A DNA stretch of 64,000 bases from Amorphophallus konjac (GCA_022559845.1 CM040121.1:506644566-506708565), one strand, 5' to 3'. Counted from the stretch's first letter, positions 1 to 11,754 are shown. The notes: a model not told the origin generated them from the letters alone. Translations and numbers: made by a program.

Positions 1-166
1 ACCACCTAGAGGAATGCCACTTGAGTGTCATAGCTAGTATTTGGGAAGGAAAAAGGATAGGTCCGGTGGTGCTAGCCAACCTATACAATGGACTCACCTC
101 GACTTCCTTGGGACGGCCTCTCTATGGGTCAATGCTACTTCTCTCTTGTTGGGTGGACCTCCACCT
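1..166 (+). pseudogene. PMD1 of outer Tat, fragment 1 (mid-domain)
   Basis: The frame reads HLEECHLSVIASIWEGKR and on to a CWVD motif. It is closely similar to the inner PMD1 copy around 17340-17500 at DNA and protein level. This is the middle of a plant mobile domain, antisense to the host retrotransposon. The gene is cut at 166 by the copia element; the last five bases, CACCT, are the target duplication. The 5' part of this copy is outside the window. Confidence 0.85.
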
Positions 167-594
167 TGTTGTGGCTGGTGTGATAGATTCAGAGGGGGGT
201 GAATGAATATATCCTTAAGAATTTTGCCCAATTGAAAAAATTAAACAAACAGAGATGCAGAATTAAAAAAAACCACGATGCCTTAATCAGCTTAGATGCA
301 CTCTTCAAATGATGAAAGGAAGATCAGATAGATTGTACCTCTGATCTACTCCATATAAACTAAAGAGATGAGTCAGTTCATCTAATCAACTAGACTCTAT
401 CAAGACCAAAATCCAACGCACGATATGCAAACCTATCTCTCACTAGATATAAGAATCAGATCGTGCCTATGCATACATCTAGTGAATCGAATAAGGCAAT
501 CAAACCACAGTAGACAAGGGGATTTTTAGGTGGTTCGGTCCGCAGACCTACGTCCACCCCACACTCAAACCCGAGTGTGGCTTCCGCTGATACA

Positions 595-745
595 CAGCTT
601 AAACAGCTGGGCCTCACAGCTTGCCTACAACCGCTGAGCAACATAGCTTGCTGTCCGAGGTATCCACCTCGCCCGCTGAGCAACACAGCTTGCTGTCCAG
701 AGGAATCCTCCTCTACAACCGCTGAGCAATACAACTTAGCTCTAC
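595..745. repeat. Minisatellite in copia LTR (3 units)
   Basis: Units of about 42-47 bp starting GCTGAGCAACACAGCTTGCT and carrying the palindrome GAGGAATCCTCCTC. The matching tract in the other LTR is at 7150-7345 and has one extra unit (about 7270-7315), which shows copy-number change since insertion. Confidence 0.8.
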
Positions 746-1126
746 TGACTAACAGCTTGAAATAGAGTTCAAATGAAAACAAAAGATGATAAAACACAGC
801 GACTGAAAGCTATAAAAGATAGCAACATAAATGTGGCTCTCATGGAGCTGACTGGATTGGATATGATCCAGATTCCATTAGGGACAGATCTTCAGATGAA
901 GCTTCTCTTCTTCTCCTCTAACTCTCTATCTCTCTCTCTATCTTTCTTCTTCTTCTTCGTTTCTTTTCTTCTCTACTACTCTCTCTCTTTTTCTCTCTCC
1001 TTCTCTTCTTCTCTCTTTCTCTTCTTCTGGATCATGCAGGCTCTTTCTGCTTCTGCTCTTTCAAGTAAGTTCCCTATTTAGATCCTCACACTGCATGATT
1101 ATTTTCTCCAGATGGAGAAGTCTTCT

Positions 1127-1133
1127 TTTTATA
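1127..1133 (-). promoter_or_regulatory. TATA box of copia LTR
   Basis: Minus-strand TATAAAA followed by a purine-rich stretch, about 1.08 kb from the LTR start. It is present only in the 3' LTR, because the homologous stretch is deleted in the 5' LTR near 7703. Confidence 0.55.
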
Positions 1134-1359
1134 GCAGTAGTAGATAGGTGGGCGTGTGTCCTCCACGATTCCCGCCCAAATGCCTTGACCACGTGGCAGC
1201 ATTTCAGCTCACTGCTTTACACGTGTCACGATCCTGGCACATCCTCCATTCTTGGATCACGTGCTCTTCTTAAGTTCCTCGACCAGTAGTCCTGTCAGAT
1301 CAGACTTGTTATCAGTTTGAGTTAATCTGAAAGGAAAGAAAGAAAGACGCACCGAGTTA

Positions 1360-1930
1360 GTTCGAGAGTTGAACTAAGCATGTACAGACTTGATGCAAAG
1401 CATGTACAGACTTGATGGTGTGTAATGCAGTATGCATGTAGGAAAGTATGCACATTGAAGAGGAATGCTCAGACACGCCAACAAAGAGTGTACAGACTTT
1501 GTATGCATGCGACAAGATGATGTACAGACTTTTGTGTGCATGATACTACTTTACGTATGTATGCAAAAGAATGTATAGACTTTGAGTGCATGGTACAAAA
1601 GATGCATCGACTTGCTGTGCCTAGAGTTTAAGCATGAATTCATAATGTACAGACTCTGATGAAATGATGTACAGACTTAGACGCTCGAATCAACAGAGGT
1701 TGTACAGACTTGTGAACTGAATACATACATTGCACCATCGTTGTCTATGAAGTCAGCATGAGAATGCACTGATGTTGGGTATGCACCGGCTATGCAAATG
1801 TGAAGAAATGCACCGACTATATGGCGTGCAACTACAGATAATGCACCGATGCAAACTACACTTGTTATGCACGAAATAGAATTGCACCGATGCAGAGAAC
1901 AGACAATGCACCGAATATGCATGTGTTTCT
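1360..1930. repeat. Array of TGTACAGACTT and TGCACCGA motifs in copia U3
   Basis: Eight copies of TGTAYAGACTT at irregular 20-90 bp spacing (about 1381, 1402, 1489, 1523, 1571, 1644, 1668, 1700) are followed by about seven copies of an ATGCACCGA/ATGCACTGA motif from 1733 to 1920. Between copies the sequence is mostly unrelated, so this is a clustered motif array and not a tandem satellite. The same motifs recur in the other LTR at 7830-8385. Confidence 0.8.
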
Positions 1931-1959
1931 ACAGAGTTAATGCTAGAACACACAACTGG

Positions 1960-2069
1960 CTGCGTCAACGCAGTGCCCATACTGCGTCAACGCACAACCC
2001 CTTTCAGAATGGGTATCCTTCCAGAAATACTAGACTGAGTTGACGCAGCCACTGTAGTGCGTCGACGCA
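1960..2069. repeat. Four palindromic GCGTCAACGC/GCGTCGACGC motifs
   Basis: CTGCGTCAACGCAG at 1960-1973, TGCGTCAACGCA at 1983-1994, the half motif TTGACGCAG at 2041-2049 and the perfect palindrome TGCGTCGACGCA at 2058-2069. The group lies 140-250 bp from the U3 end of the LTR and is repeated in the other LTR at about 8419-8529. Confidence 0.8.
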
Positions 2070-2209
2070 CTCTATATACCAGAACCCAAACGACTCTTTA
2101 TGCATGCATGGAAATAAGATGCTCAATCAATCATTCATATGCAGACACATGGTGATCAATCATTCATACTCATAGTGCTTGATGACATCAAAACCACAGG
2201 GGCACAACA

Positions 2210-2525
2210 ATCTCCCTCTTTTTGATGATGACAACACTATGAGTCACACAGACCCAAACTATTCTCCCCCTTTGACTTCATCAAAAAGAAAATAATTTGA
2301 GAGAAAAATTAAGCAGGTATGAAAAGATTGATATAACATCTCCCCCTTTAACTACATGAAAGCACATTAGAGCTATTCTCCCCCAAAGTGCAATATGACA
2401 CCACATATTCTCCCTGGATAAAAAGGAAGAACAACCATACAAGAAACTCCCCCTGAATAAAGGAATACAATCAACAAGCACAGGGGCAGTTAGACAATCA
2501 AGTATTAATCCTCCCCCTTTAAGAA
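2210..2525 (-). promoter_or_regulatory. Polypurine tract and extra PPT-like tracts
   Basis: Read on the minus strand, AAAAAGAGGGAGAT abuts the 3' LTR. Further AAAGGGGGAG-type tracts lie near 2261, 2340, 2380, 2445 and 2510. The adjacent tract should prime plus-strand DNA. Repeated tracts of this kind are reported for SIRE copia elements. Confidence 0.6.
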
Positions 2526-4664
2526 GCAATAAATGAAATCTGTTCAACAGTCCTTGCTCAGAATAAAGCCAAAGTTTCAAGAGGATATGTAAGGAGTGTG
2601 TCACAGCAAAAAGAAGTAGATTGAGGAAGAATGTCAAGGCAACATACAGAGCACAAGATCTTTCAGTAACAGTTCAGTAGAAAGAGTAAGTATTTTCAAG
2701 TAATGATCATGAAACAGATGTGCAAGATGATGGAGCAGTTAAGGATGTAACTGATCAGACGAAATTTTATTCCAGGTACCACTGTTATAAGTCCAATTAA
2801 GGATAGACTCTCCTATCATAAGGGGTTATGAATTAAACTGCATGACAAAATGGGTTTAAGCATGATGTATACCAAATTTGACAATTGTATACAATACTCA
2901 TATCTAAACTGAGTTTTAATAAAGGTGAACCAATTATTCATATAGCATTCCAGTTCAATCCTCTTCCATCTTACTCAATTAATCTCAATGACTCCTTTAG
3001 GAGTTACACATTGTAGTATTGAGATTAAACACCTTTAATAGTATTTGAAGTTGACTTCGTTGGCAGAAATTTTATGATATCCATTTTTAGATTTTACTTT
3101 TGAACTTCACTTTATTTTTCTTGAGCAATCTTGGTTGATTAACACCTTTTTACATGAGGCAAAACACGTCTCAGGTGAAATGACCCACTTACTCAGTGTG
3201 ATAACCGCATTGCCTCTCGAACATGAGAACAGAGTTAGCAATTGGAGTGTCTTTTTACATGAAGAAACACCTTGATCAGAGGCCGGGATCCCCAGTTACT
3301 CAACACAACCATGCCATTGCTCTGTCAGACTTTTCAATTATTTTTATATCAAAGATAACTGTGGCATTTCATGACATAGGTTTACTCCATTTCTTTGAGG
3401 GAGGACCTAGTTTCTCAATGATCAAAGTCATTGCTCTGAATTTTGCTTTTCTTTTTAGTCAACTTCAGACAGATTTAATGTTTAAGAATAATACTACTAA
3501 CATGTATCTCAACCAAAATAACCTTGATTTCAAATTTTCAGATTTCAGAAGGTTTTGTCCAGAGATTACATGAAACAGTTGGTTAAAGTTTATTAAAACT
3601 TGTGATTCAGATACTTTCAAGTCTTTCAAATTCAAATTCATGAATACATTAGACTTACACCAACGTAGATCAAACAGTTATTCTTAAACCTGTATAATAG
3701 GAGTTTCTTTTAAGATATTGGATTTATAACTGAGGTACACAGATTTAAGTCTCTTCAAAATCAGTTCAAACAATATTTTGACAATAGCATTCAATAGCAG
3801 AGACATTAACAAGCATGTATAGAAAGTGAGAATTGAAACACTTGCTTGTAGCAAATATGATCAATATGTATCAGACAGATTTTCAGAAAGCCAATAGCAA
3901 TGAGTTTACAAATATGCAGCAAGAGGTATGCACTTGAGCAATGCAATTCAGAAACTGATGATAGAGTCTGGAATTCAGTCAAACCAGATTGACAATAGTG
4001 ACAGGAAAGAATTCAAGTGAGGCACTCCTTCAGCAAATTAGGAAGTACTAGACAGAGATTCCATATTAGAGGGAAGTGAGTGTTCAAATGATGATAAATC
4101 ATAAACCAGTCAAGAGAAGACATTTGATAATGTGAATCACTAACACACAGGAATAGAAAGATGATTTAAATGTTTGAACAGGAAGGGTTCAGTTTATGAA
4201 AGACTGATGAATTTAAAATGCTCCCACTGTCTAGATGCAATGAGTCATTTCTTTTTAGATTTTTCAAATTTGATGATATGCAATACACTGCTCTACATGC
4301 ATGCATATGCAATGACTCTCCTAGAGATATTTCCTGAACATGAATGTCATGAACATTATGCAGGGATAACCAAACTCCCCCTGACTATATGCAATGTATG
4401 AAGATTTTAAATGCAACAAGTGCAATGACAGAATGCAGGGAGTTTTGACAAATTATGCATCATGAATGGATATGTAATGCATTCAGCAAACGAAATTATC
4501 ATGATATGCAAGCATCTAGAGCACACAAATTCAGAAGATAGAATTTAAGCAGAGTTTTCAGAACTAACCTGTACAGTGCAATCCTGAGGGTTTCATTCTT
4601 GAGTGCCTTGGATTATTACCCCTTTTATTCTTCAGCCCCAAGGGACACCTGCAAGAACAGTTCC
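2526..4664. other. AT-rich interior of copia element, no gene seen
   Basis: About 2.1 kb between the 3' tracts and the end of gag. Only short frames with no recognisable domain occur on either strand. An isolated ACTCCCCCTGA tract near 4375 resembles the PPT-like motifs. I see no pol remnant. Confidence 0.6.
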
Positions 4665-6568
4665 TTATTTTGCAAACTTAGGAACCCAAGAATTCTTGGA
4701 TCCTAGATTGTCAGTGGAACCTCTAAAGGGTTCTTTCCACATTTTCTGAGCAAGTAGATCATCAGACTTCATCATAAAACAGTTAGACATTGAATGTCCT
4801 AACTGACCACAATAATAACCTGAACTAACAGGCTTTGTGTACTTTTCGTGCATGAAAGAATTAGCATTGAATTTATGGTTATAATTAAACCTGTGTTCAT
4901 ACTTCCTATGAAACACTTTCCTTTCTTTAACCCACCAACAGTCCTTGACTGTATGGCCATCCTTCCCACAATTGTAGCACTCTATGTGCTTACCTTTAGA
5001 ACCAAGAATAAAAATATCTTTCTGTGTAGGGAAGTTGACAAATTTAGAATTAAATTTTCTACCCTGAGCAAGCCAGCAGAAGGCAGCAATGTAACCAAAA
5101 TTCCACAGCAATACCATTGAATTTTCTTTTTCTGATCAGTAGAAGGTTTCCTAGGAAAATGATTTCTAGGATACATTTTAACAGCATTTCTTTCATCATT
5201 TATCAATGTTACACAGTTATGCATAATATGTCCAACCTTCCCACAATAGTGACATGTTACTACCTTTTTATTCACATTCACTTGATTGACAGAATTAACA
5301 TTCGCATGAGAGTGTGAATGTGTGTGTGAGCAGTGAGCAGCATGCACATATAAATCAGGGACATGTTTGAGCTTATTCATATTAACATTTTTCTTTGATT
5401 TTTGAAACGCTTTCTGATTTTTATCTGAATTTTTGACTTTCTTTGTAGTGAATTGAAAGATAGAAGCACTAGATTTGTTAGCATGTTCAGAACTTTTCAA
5501 GAATATAGTTGGCTTCTTATTTTCATTAGTTTGTTTATTGACAGGCACATAGCCTAGTCCTTCTTTCTGAAAATTCACCTTAGTGCCAAGCAGTTTGTTC
5601 AAATTTTCCTTTCCTTTCACAAATTTAGACATAGAGGCTTTTAGATCATCAATTTCAGTTTGCAATAACACAATGTCATCTTCACATGAGATTATTTGAT
5701 TATGCAAACCATCATTGAGTTTTTTCAAATTTTCATTTTCCTGCAATATCTTCAAGTTCTCATTAGCTTCTATGTCATTCAAAATTGCCTTACCTTTTTC
5801 AATGTCCATCAATTTTTCAGAAAGCACAATGTTCAAAACCATCAGTTTCTTGTTTTGATCTTTCAAGTAACCATCTTCTTTAAACAGTTTTTCTCCACTT
5901 TCTTCAACCTCAATTTTCTTTTCATTGAGCAACATTTCTTCTTTTAATGACTCAATCAAGGTTTCTTTTAGGCTCAAATCAGATTCCATGATGTCACATA
6001 ATTTTTTTAAAGATGAACAATTTTCACATGATCCTTCTTTATTTTTCAATTCTGATTTTAGATTTTCATTTTCAGCCTTTAGACTTGTGATTTCAGCATT
6101 TTTCTCTTTTCTTAATTTTCTCTTTTCTCATTTAACTCTTTCATATTTATCCAGTAGATGCTCATGCATGGCAACTAAATCATCATAACTAATATCCTCG
6201 GTCTCAGAGTTTACCTGGGATGGAGACTCATCTTCAGTCTGATCCCTTCGATCAGCCATCATACAAACTCCAACTTGTTCCTTATAGATGGTGTTTATTT
6301 TGTTTATTATCTCCTTCCCAGACTTGCATCCTGCAACACATGGAAGCTTTTCAATATTAACTGAGTTTCTCAGAATGTTAAAGACAGTAGCATTCTCACT
6401 GTCTTTTATCCTATCCTCGCTAGACCATATGGTCTTATTTTGAGGTACTTTATGTGGGCCTTTTGATACAAGACTCCATAGATTTGGATCAATGGAGTTC
6501 AGGTGAACACATAGGCCGCCTATCCATTTGTTGAAGTTAGAACTATCAAAAACAACAGAAAATGCCAT
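4665..6568 (-). pseudogene. Ty1/copia gag, broken by one stop and one frameshift
   Basis: Start codon at 6568-6566, about 140 bp downstream of the primer site. The N-terminal part (FDSSNFNKWIGGLC...) is a copia-type Gag capsid region. A long lysine/glutamate-rich coiled-coil stretch follows, then a CX2CX4HX4C knuckle (CHYCGKVGHIMHNC), a second knuckle (CYNCGKDGHTVKDC) and a third whose first cysteine is tyrosine (YYCGQLGHSMSNC). An in-frame TGA lies at 6128-6130, and the frame shifts near 5085-5117 between the first and second knuckles. Gag would package element RNA. No protease, integrase or RT follows, so the reading ends where pol would begin. Confidence 0.8.
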
Positions 6569-6705
6569 TGAAAGAACAACTGAATAAGTTCAGATCCAAA
6601 AACCTGAAAGACAAGATGACAAATGCACCGAACTACAAATAGCAACGCACCACACAGACTAGCAGGATCCTCTGCAGATCGTTGGATCTGGAAGCACAGA
6701 GACCC

Positions 6706-6717
6706 GCTCTGATACCA
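6706..6717 (-). promoter_or_regulatory. Primer binding site, initiator Met tRNA
   Basis: Minus strand TGGTATCAGAGC, two bases from the 5' LTR end. This 12-mer is the classical plant primer site complementary to initiator methionine tRNA. Confidence 0.9.
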
Positions 6718-6719
6718 AT

Positions 6720-8667
6720 TGTTGTGGCTGGTGCGATAGATTCAGAGGGGGGTGAATGAATATATCCTTAAGAATTTTGCCCAATTGAAAAAATTAAACA
6801 AACAGAGATGCGGAATTAAAAAAAACCACGGATGCCTTAATCAGCTTAGATGCACTCTTTGAATGATGGAAGGAAGATCAGATAGACTATGCCTCTGATC
6901 TACTCCATATAAACTAAAGAGATGACTCAGTTCATCTAATCAACTAGACTCTATCAAGACCAGAATCAAACGCACGGTGTGCAAACCTATCTCTCACTAG
7001 ATATAATAAACAGATCATGCCTATGCATACATCTAGCAAATCGAATAAGGCAATCAAACCACAGTAGACAAGGGGATTTTTAGGTGGTTCGGTCCGCAGA
7101 CCTACGTCCACCCCACACTCAAACCCGAGTGTGGCTTCCGCTGATACACAGCTTAAACGGCTGGGCCTCACAGCTTGCCTACAACCGTTGAGCAACACAG
7201 CTTGCTGTCCGAGGTATCCACCTCGCCCGCTGAGCAACACAGCTTGCTGTTCAGAGGAATCCTCCTCTGCAACGCTGAGCAACACAGCTTGCTGTCCAGA
7301 GGAATCCTCCTCTGCAACCGCTGAGCAATACAGCTTAGCTCTGCTGACTAACAGCTTGAAATAGAGTTCAAATGAAAATAAAAGATGATAAAACACAGCG
7401 ACTGAAAGCTGTAAAAGATAGCAATATAAATGTGGCTCTCATGGGGCTGACTGGATTGGATATGATCCAGATTCCAGTAGGGACAGATCTTTAGATGAAG
7501 ATTCTCTTCTTCTCCTCTAACTCTCTATCTCTCTCTCTATCTTTCTTCTTCTTCTTCGTTTCTTTTCTTCTCTGCTACTCTCTCTCTTTTTCTCTCTCCT
7601 TCTCTTCTTCTCTCTTTCTCTTCTTCTGGATCGTGCAGGCTCTTTCTGCTTCTGCTCTTTCAAGTAAGTTCCCTATTTCGATCCTCACACTGCATGGTTA
7701 TTTTCTCTTCTGGATCACGTGCTCTTCTTAAGTTCCTCGACCAACAGTCCTGTCAGATCAGACTTGTTATCAGTTTGAGTTAATCTGAAAGGAAAGAAAG
7801 AAAGACGCACCGAGTTAGTTCGAGAGTTGAACTAAGCATGTACAGACTTGATGCAAAGCATGTACAGACTTGATGGTGTGTAATGCAGTATGCATATAGG
7901 AAAGTATGCACATTGAAGAGGAATGCTTAGACACGCCAACAAAGAGTGTACAGACTTTGTATGCATGCGACAAGACGATGTACAGACTTTTGTGTGCATG
8001 ATACTACTTTACGTATGTATGCAACAGAATGTATAGACTTTGAGTGCATGGTACAAAAGATGCATCGACTTGCTGTGCCTAGAGTTTAAGCATGAATTCA
8101 TAATGTACAGACTCTGATGAAATGATGTACAGACTTAGACGCTCGAATCAACAGAGGTTGTACAGACTTGTGAAATGAATACATACATTGCACCATCGTT
8201 GTCTATGAAGTCAGCATGAGAATGCACTGATGTTGGGTATGCACCGGCTATGCAAATGTGAAGAAATGCACCGACTATATGGCGTGCAACTACAGATAAT
8301 GCACCGATGCAAACTACACTTGTTATGCACGAACTAGAATTGCACCGATGCAGAGAACAGACAATGTACCGAATATGCATGTGTTTCTACAGAGTTAATG
8401 CTAGAACACACAACTGGCTGCGTCAACGCAGTGCCCATACTGCGTCAACGCACACCCCCTTTCAGAATGGGTATCCTTCCAGAAATACTAGACTGACTTG
8501 ACGCAGCCACTGCAGTGCGTCGACGCACTCTATATACCAGAACCCATACTACTCTTTATGCATGCATGGAAATAAGATGCTCAATCAATCATTCATATGC
8601 AGACACATGGTGATCAATCATTCATACTCATAGTGCTTGCTGACATCAAAACCATAGGGGCACAACA
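6720..8667 (-). repeat. 5' LTR of gag-only copia element, promoter deleted
   Basis: 1948 bp, matching 167-2209. Around 7703 it lacks about 150 bp that contain the TATA box, so this copy should not start transcription normally. It carries its own copies of the minisatellite (7150-7345), the pyrimidine tract (7500-7635), the TGTACAGACTT/TGCACCGA array (7830-8385) and the GCGTCAACGC palindromes (8419-8529). Confidence 0.85.
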
Positions 8668-8672
8668 CACCT

Positions 8673-8924
8673 AAAGTTTGATCCATGCCAAGAAACCCAA
8701 TTGGCCTCAAAAATATTTTCTAAGAGCCCTCTCCGGTATATGACGGATTCTCTAGGCTTATGTGAGAGGGTGACAAATCGGGTGCCAAAGCTAAAGAAGA
8801 GAAGTGATTGGAGGAACTACTTCAAGACCATGCCAAAGGACGGTTTTATATGCACACCGGGGTTCCTCAAGACCCAAGAGCTTCACTCAAGACTCTCCTC
8901 CGGCATCGAGCTATGACTAATCGG
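8673..8924 (+). pseudogene. PMD1 of outer Tat, fragment 2
   Basis: Reads KFDPCQETQLASKIFSKSPL and on to the SSGIEL stretch, colinear with inner PMD1 at 17502-17744. A tryptophan codon of the inner copy is TGA here (about 8914), so this copy is dead independently of its insertions. It is cut by the inner Tat element, with the duplication ATCGG at 8920-8924. Confidence 0.85.
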
Positions 8925-9676
8925 TGTAGATTATGGAAAATCCACTTAAGAAAAGAAGAAAGAAAAAAAAACTAACATTAATAGAGTGGATGATAAGGAA
9001 AGCAAAGAAAGAAGCACGTGGTGCTAATGTGGAGTGTGATCGCCAGAGGGGTTACCTCAAGAAGAATAGAAGTGATCGCATGTACCTTGTATTGAGCGTG
9101 GGAGATTGTGAGCTTTTCCTTCCTCCTCCGATCGGCCGGCCAATGAAGGGGGTTTGTAGCTTGATTACCCTTGTGAGAAAACACACAAAACAAGTGAAAG
9201 AATGGATTAGCCAAAGGTGTGTAGTATCAATGTTCTAATGATATGAATTCAAGCAAATAAAGCATGAACACACCTAGTGTGTTTTGATTTTTAAACCCCT
9301 TAAGAGGAGTATCAAAGGTATGGGAATATGAATGCAAAGTATGCAAAGCAATGTATACGATGTGAAAGTGACAATGTCTTCTAGCAAAGTAGCTAGAAAG
9401 AACAAGATGATGATGATGCTAATGCTAATAAGGAAGAGGGCAATCTCCTCTCTGCTGTGTGTGCAGTAGTACTGGGAGAGAAATCAGTTGAGTAGCAGCT
9501 GATGACCGTGGAAGAAGAAGAAATCTCCAAGAGGAAGAGAGATTACTTGAAGCGAAGCCTACAAAGAAAAAAAACTAAACTCTCTTCTAACTATTCTCTG
9601 TTAACGTTCTTCCTCTCTCTCTTTTCTCTGTGTTCTCTGTGTGTGGTCCTCTCGTGCGAGGGAGATCAAGGGGGGT

Positions 9677-9684
9677 ATTTATAG
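9677..9684 (-). promoter_or_regulatory. TATA box of Tat LTR
   Basis: TATAAATA on the minus strand inside CCTATAAATACC. It lies about 620 bp from the LTR start and 140 bp downstream of the dyad array. The matching site in the 5' LTR is at about 44624-44631. Confidence 0.65.
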
Positions 9685-9826
9685 GCTAAAAATCCTTGCA
9701 AAACAAGGATTAAAACAAGGTAATGACTCTCCAACAAGAAACCCTCTTCCCAATCGAACACAAGGTGCAAAATGGGGTAAGGATCATTACTGGAAAGAAG
9801 CAGGAGAAACAGATTTGAAAGTGAAA

Positions 9827-10260
9827 ATGACGATCTGTCGAAGAGCGTCAATTAAAAAAGATGACTTCACCAAGGGCGTTAATTAAAATGACGCCTCCTA
9901 CAGTGGCGTCAATTCCTAGACTTATTTATGGCAACAACATACTTTCCTTATTAAAAATTCTGAAATGACGCCTGTTCAAAAAGGCGTTAAACAAGAGACG
10001 CCCTTAAGGGGGACGTCAATTCTGTGATTTTTCATTTTGCTTAGGATTCGTAAAATTCCAAGAAATGACGCCACTATACATAGCCGTCCATTTATGAAGA
10101 GGCGCCCTTGACTACGCCGTTAATTAAAAGACGCCTTTACTTAAGGCGTCAATTATATTCAACACAAAAAATGCTAAGAAATCACAATTAAAACATGAAA
10201 AATAGAAAAACTTCATATTAAGCCAATATTGAAGTCCACTTTGGGGCGTCACATAGTGAC
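9827..10260. repeat. Dyad array (TGACGCC...GGCGTCAATT), LTR U3, about 8 units
   Basis: About eight units of 24-28 bp. Clear examples are GACGCCTCCTACAGTGGCGT near 9890 and GACGCCTTTACTTAAGGCGT near 10130, where 8-bp arms close a 5-base loop. Each unit ends CGTCAATT or CGTTAATT. Spacers are short and A-rich. The array lies directly upstream of the LTR TATA box in the direction of transcription. The same array is in the other LTR at about 44775-45195. Confidence 0.85.
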
Positions 10261-10302
10261 ATGAGATTTACTCAACATAGCATCGATTTTAGCGTGTCTA
10301 CA

Positions 10303-11334
10303 GCTTTCCCGCCTTGGCGTCTGCTTTGCAAGGGAGTGAGACAGAATGAAGTGAAAGTGAAACAAGCGGAATGAAGTGGAACGAACTGATAAGTAGACAC
10401 CAAGGTGTGATGTGACACGCTTTCGACACTAAGCGTTGGAAATCTTTCCAAGACTCTGAAGGAAATAACTCTGGATGATCACATGAAAGTATTGATGAGT
10501 TGGACCAAAAGGATTAAACTAAATGAACTAAAAAAATGTGCGCGAGGGCACGAAAGGGAGACACCATTGAAGAGCGATTACCAGCCAATGTGGACGTGCT
10601 ACAACCAAGGTGATTTTGCAGAAAAATAAAATGAATTGGGATGAAGACCCAGCAAATGAACACTTTCATGGAACTAGCCTGAGCGGCTTCAAAGAGAATA
10701 AAGTACTTGATTCGGAATGGAATATCTCATGCTAACTTAATTAAGAGCGAGTGACCTTCATTATTGGTGTAATATGAAGATTTTTCATCTTTAAGCTCAA
10801 AGTCCTACATGATGCATGCTGGGCTAAAAGAAAAATTAAAACAAACTAAAAATAGAAAATAATCAAGGATAGTATTGTTAATCCATCTAGATTTGGTCAA
10901 GAATCCAGATCTCCAAGTTGACACTAAGTCGAAGCCCGTTTGTCAATGCATCAACTCAGAAAGTGGAACCATCGTCCCAAACCTTGGATGATTCAACGGC
11001 CTATCCGTGTGATCAAGATTCCCCTGGAATTATCACTGTTTTTGATGAAGGGGAACTCAAATTCCAGGTTCATCAGAACCACAAGGTCCTTGATATGTTA
11101 TAGTAGTGTATAATATCATATAGTAATAATGCTTATAGAAATGCATACAGGAAGATGGTGATATCAATGAGCACGAGCGAACTGAGATGGAATAATGTGC
11201 AAACACCGTGGGGCTTGGATGATGATGCCCAGTCGGTGGGGTCAAGAGCTTCTTATCCTGCGCTCAAACTTCGTTAGCCAAGATATAAAGATGCATAAGG
11301 CAATGAAAGCACAATCAAAACACTCAACAACATT
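10303..11334. other. 3' untranslated interior of inner Tat, no gene seen
   Basis: About 1 kb between the 3' LTR and the AT-rich repeat. Short frames exist on both strands, but none shows a domain and none has a counterpart elsewhere in the window. Confidence 0.5.
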
Positions 11335-11745
11335 GGTTTGAATTTGAGAATTTTTGGATTTATTTGGATTTATTTGGGAATTTTTTAAGATTTTTTTTGA
11401 GATTTTTTTTGAATTTTTATTGGAATTATTTGAGAATTTTTGAATTTTTATTGGAATTTTAAGAATTTATTTGAGAATTTATTTGAATTTTGAGAATTTT
11501 TGAATTTTTATTGGAATTATTTGAGAAATTTTCAATTTTTATTGTAATTATTTGAGAATTTATTTGAGAATTTATTTGAATTTTTGAGAAATTTTGAATT
11601 TTTATTGGAATTATTTGAATCTTTTTTGGAATTTATTTGAGAATTTATTTGATTTTTGAGAATTTTTGAATTTTTATTGAAATTTTGAGAATTTTTGAAT
11701 TTTTATTGGAATTATTTGAATCTTTTTTGGAATTTATTTGAGAAT
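11335..11745. repeat. AT-rich degenerate minisatellite
   Basis: Repeats of a TTTGAGAATTTTTGAATT and TTTATTGGAATTATTTGAG pattern with irregular length. There is no coding capacity. It sits directly before the TGTATAGACTT array. Confidence 0.75.
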
Positions 11746-11754
11746 TTCGATGCT

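Larger units (their letters stand above)
167..2209 (-). repeat. 3' LTR of gag-only copia element
   Basis: 2043 bp, near identical to 6720-8667 except for two length differences: this copy keeps about 150 bp around 1105-1250 that the other lacks, and has one fewer unit in the GCTGAGCAACACAGC minisatellite. On the minus strand it starts TGTTGTGCCCC. U3 holds the motif arrays at 1360-2075 and a TATA box near 1127-1133. A long pyrimidine tract (899-1035) follows downstream of the promoter. Frames across this LTR are low-complexity shadows. Confidence 0.9.
167..8667 (-). mobile_element. Gag-only Ty1/copia element (TR-GAG type), SIRE-like
   Basis: A complete LTR element on the minus strand: CACCT duplication at 162-166 and 8668-8672, termini TGTTG...CAACA, a 3' LTR at 167-2209, a 5' LTR at 6720-8667, a primer site at 6706-6717 and a polypurine tract at 2210-2223. 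The 4.5-kb interior encodes only a copia-type Gag with CCHC knuckles, and no protease, integrase or reverse transcriptase is visible. It is therefore non-autonomous and would need enzymes in trans. The several extra purine-rich tracts near the 3' end are a feature reported for SIRE-type copia elements; that lineage call is inference. It inserted into PMD1 of the outer Tat. Confidence 0.85.
8925..10302 (-). repeat. 3' LTR of inner Tat
   Basis: 1378 bp, TGTAG...CTACA. On the minus strand a TATA box (TATAAATA, about 9677-9684) follows a U3 that carries the dyad array 9827-10260. Compared with 43872-45249 most differences are C/T or G/A, as expected for decay of methylated cytosines. The adjoining minus-strand purines (GGCGGGAAAGC, near 10303-10313) are the likely polypurine tract. 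Confidence 0.9.

Noticed and set aside
773..1081. Serine/leucine/phenylalanine-rich frame (also 7495-7731)
   Set aside because: Read-through of a CT-rich tract in the copia LTR.
6706..6717. tRNA gene fragment
   Set aside because: Twelve bases next to an LTR: a primer site, not a tRNA gene.
9641..9886. Small frames in Tat LTRs (also 8933-9238, 44449-44631)
   Set aside because: Not conserved as frames between the two LTRs and overlapping the TATA box.
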